Part shown: piece by piece, positions 6,178-6,418 of the stretch | How positions within the stretch are numbered: position 1 is the first letter of the stretch | Layout of the letters: the number at the start of each line of letters is the position of its first letter | Origin: CAZEFK01 sp964511405 | GTDB taxonomy: Bacteria > Pseudomonadota > Alphaproteobacteria > Elsterales > Elsteraceae | Reading direction: 5' to 3' | Assembly (NCBI GenBank): GCA_964511405.1 | Contig: CAZEFK010000302.1 | Coordinates: 1-6,418 of the forward strand | Length of the DNA: 6,418 bases | Made by a program: the position numbers and the translations under genes | Notes under the pieces: model-generated | Told to the model about the DNA's origin: nothing | The model's database searches: none | Seen by the model: the letters and a program-made list of their open reading frames with translations, nothing else

Positions 6178-6418
6178 CCACCAGCTACCTGACGGCCGGC
6201 TTCACGATCCGATCGTGGCTGTTCACCATCGACCACAAGCGCATCGCGCTGTTGTTCTTCGCCTCGATCACGCTGTTCTTCTTCGTCGGCGGGTTCGCCG
6301 CGACGATGATCCGGCTGCAGCTGATCGATCCCGCCGGCCGCCTGCTGTCGGCCGACCAGTACGACCGCATGTTCACCATGCACGGCATCGTGATGGTGTG
6401 GTTCTTCCTGATCCCGTC
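6174..6418 (+). CDS. coxA: Cytochrome c oxidase subunit I, N-terminal 81 codons (3' end outside window)
   Basis: CoxA is the heme-copper catalytic subunit that reduces O2 and pumps protons. The visible part reads MTTSYLTAGFTIRSWLFTID, then HKRIA, the first membrane helix (about 24-46), a loop with DPAGRLLSADQYDRMFTMHG, and the start of helix II (IVMVWFFLIP). H70 in TMHGIVMVWFF matches the helix II His that ligates the low-spin heme a in the family. The frame stays open to the window end, so neither the second heme and CuB ligands nor the pump residues can be checked. ATG at 6174 is the only usable start: the in-frame stop is TAA at 6084-6086, and no ATG, GTG or TTG codon occurs between. No good Shine-Dalgarno sequence precedes it. 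Confidence 0.93.
   Translation, partial: MTTSYLTAGFTIRSWLFTIDHKRIALLFFASITLFFFVGGFAATMIRLQLIDPAGRLLSADQYDRMFTMHGIVMVWFFLIP

Noticed and set aside
1..6418. CRISPR arrays, tRNA/rRNA genes, insertion sequences, phage or defence genes
   Set aside because: No spaced direct repeats, no structured RNA signature, no transposase-like product and no inverted terminal repeats were seen. The window is filled by respiratory genes.

Overview
This is a single-strand, very GC-rich piece of a respiratory operon. It runs from the 3' end of actB, through the rest of an Alternative Complex III (ACIII, quinol:cytochrome c/acceptor oxidoreductase) gene set, into a cytochrome c oxidase of the caa3 type. The order is actB (3' part), actC, actD, actE, actF, a small one-helix membrane protein, an SCO-type copper chaperone, coxB with a fused cytochrome c domain, and the first 81 codons of coxA. 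All genes are on the + strand.

The organism looks like a high-GC aerobic proteobacterium. An alphaproteobacterium is my best guess, from the base composition, the gene style and a CCCCGC-GAAG-GCGGGG palindrome preceded by GTCAT, which resembles a common proteobacterial intergenic repeat. This is inference only: no rRNA or marker gene is present.

Layout: 1-596 holds the iron-sulfur C-terminal part of ActB. 600-4049 holds ActC (NrfD-like membrane subunit), ActD (two-helix DUF3341-type subunit), ActE (lipoprotein monoheme cytochrome c) and ActF (second NrfD-like membrane subunit). 4042-5150 holds the small membrane protein and the SCO protein. 5147-6079 is coxB. 6080-6173 is the only real gap between the recognised genes, and coxA runs from 6174 off the end. 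Apart from the 3-nt actB-actC gap and the coxB-coxA gap, every junction is a stop/start overlap of 4 or 8 nt, so the set is almost certainly one translationally coupled transcript. No promoter or convincing terminator is visible, which fits the middle of an operon.

How the genes work together: ActC and ActF are the membrane core that handles quinol and possibly protons. ActB, with ActA expected upstream of the window, and ActE carry electrons through Fe-S clusters and hemes. Electrons then pass to the cytochrome c domain and CuA site of CoxB and on to the CoxA heme-copper centre, where O2 is reduced. The SCO protein would load or reduce CuA. The arrangement suggests an ACIII-caa3 supercomplex replacing the bc1 complex.

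The system itself is known. The less explained parts are the conserved-looking small protein at 4042-4386, the coxB-coxA gap with its palindrome and a 32-codon frame that overlaps both neighbours, and the altered sequence around the SCO copper site.
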